Assembly (NCBI GenBank): GCA_002403995.1 | Contig: DHIV01000088.1 | Coordinates: forward strand, 1 to 6,231 | Direction of reading: 5' to 3' | Origin: Gallionella sp. UBA4737 | Lineage (GTDB): Bacteria; Pseudomonadota; Gammaproteobacteria; Burkholderiales; Gallionellaceae | Length of the DNA stretch: 6,231 nt | Made by a program: the position numbers and the translations under genes | Notes under the pieces: generated by a model | The model's input: the letters and a program-made list of their open reading frames with translations, nothing else | Told to the model about the DNA's origin: nothing | The model's database searches: none | Shown: positions 6,093 through 6,231 of the stretch, in pieces | How the letters are laid out: every line of letters starts with the position of its first letter | Numbering within the stretch: position 1 is the first letter of the stretch

Positions 6093-6231
6093 ACGGCGTC
6101 AAAAGCGGTTGCTTTATGCTATGAAAATAGTCGAAGCTTATTTTTAATGCCAGTGACTGCTTTTAGGAAGCCAGAATGGCAACATGGAGTGCAGCTACGT
6201 GCTGCGGTTTCAACCGGTCGATGCAACACAT

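Noticed and set aside
6147..6231. Possible starts of a downstream gene (ATG 6147 and ATG 6176, the latter after AGGAAG)
   Set aside because: Only 18 to 28 codons are visible before the window ends, in two different frames. Neither gives a recognisable N-terminus.

Overview
The window looks like the chromosome of a Gram-negative proteobacterium, most likely a betaproteobacterium. The protein sequences have a betaproteobacterial feel, and the pentose-phosphate/Calvin-type enzymes tal and tkt sit close together, as in many chemolithoautotrophic members of that class. The taxonomic call is inference from protein character; the window contains no rRNA or other marker gene.

Layout. (1) 1-223 is the C-terminal end of transaldolase (tal), cut by the window edge. 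(2) 224-581 has no gene. It holds a 134-bp nested palindromic repeat (248-381) with two head-to-head copies of a short hairpin unit, followed by a run of smaller hairpins upstream of the next gene. (3) 582-974 encodes a small SpoIIAA-like (STAS/SEC14-fold) protein with a strong ribosome binding site. (4) 1029-3098 encodes a full-length transketolase (tkt). The position where its start codon should be reads ATA, six bases after a good Shine-Dalgarno. The first ordinary in-frame start is a GTG at 1080, which would remove a conserved N-terminal helix. (5) 3099-3690 is a gap of about 590 bp with terminator-like hairpins and no convincing gene. (6) 3691-6033 encodes a complete bifunctional class A penicillin-binding protein of the PBP1A type. 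(7) 6034-6231 is noncoding as far as can be seen.

How the genes relate. Transaldolase and transketolase together form the reversible non-oxidative pentose phosphate branch, and transketolase also serves Calvin-cycle regeneration. The SpoIIAA-like gene lies 54 bp upstream of tkt on the same strand and is probably co-transcribed with it; its role there is unknown. The PBP1A gene is a separate cell-wall unit, less GC-rich than tkt in the blocks I counted. I see no new multi-gene system. The observations most worth checking are the ATA start of tkt and the composite palindrome between tal and the SpoIIAA-like gene.
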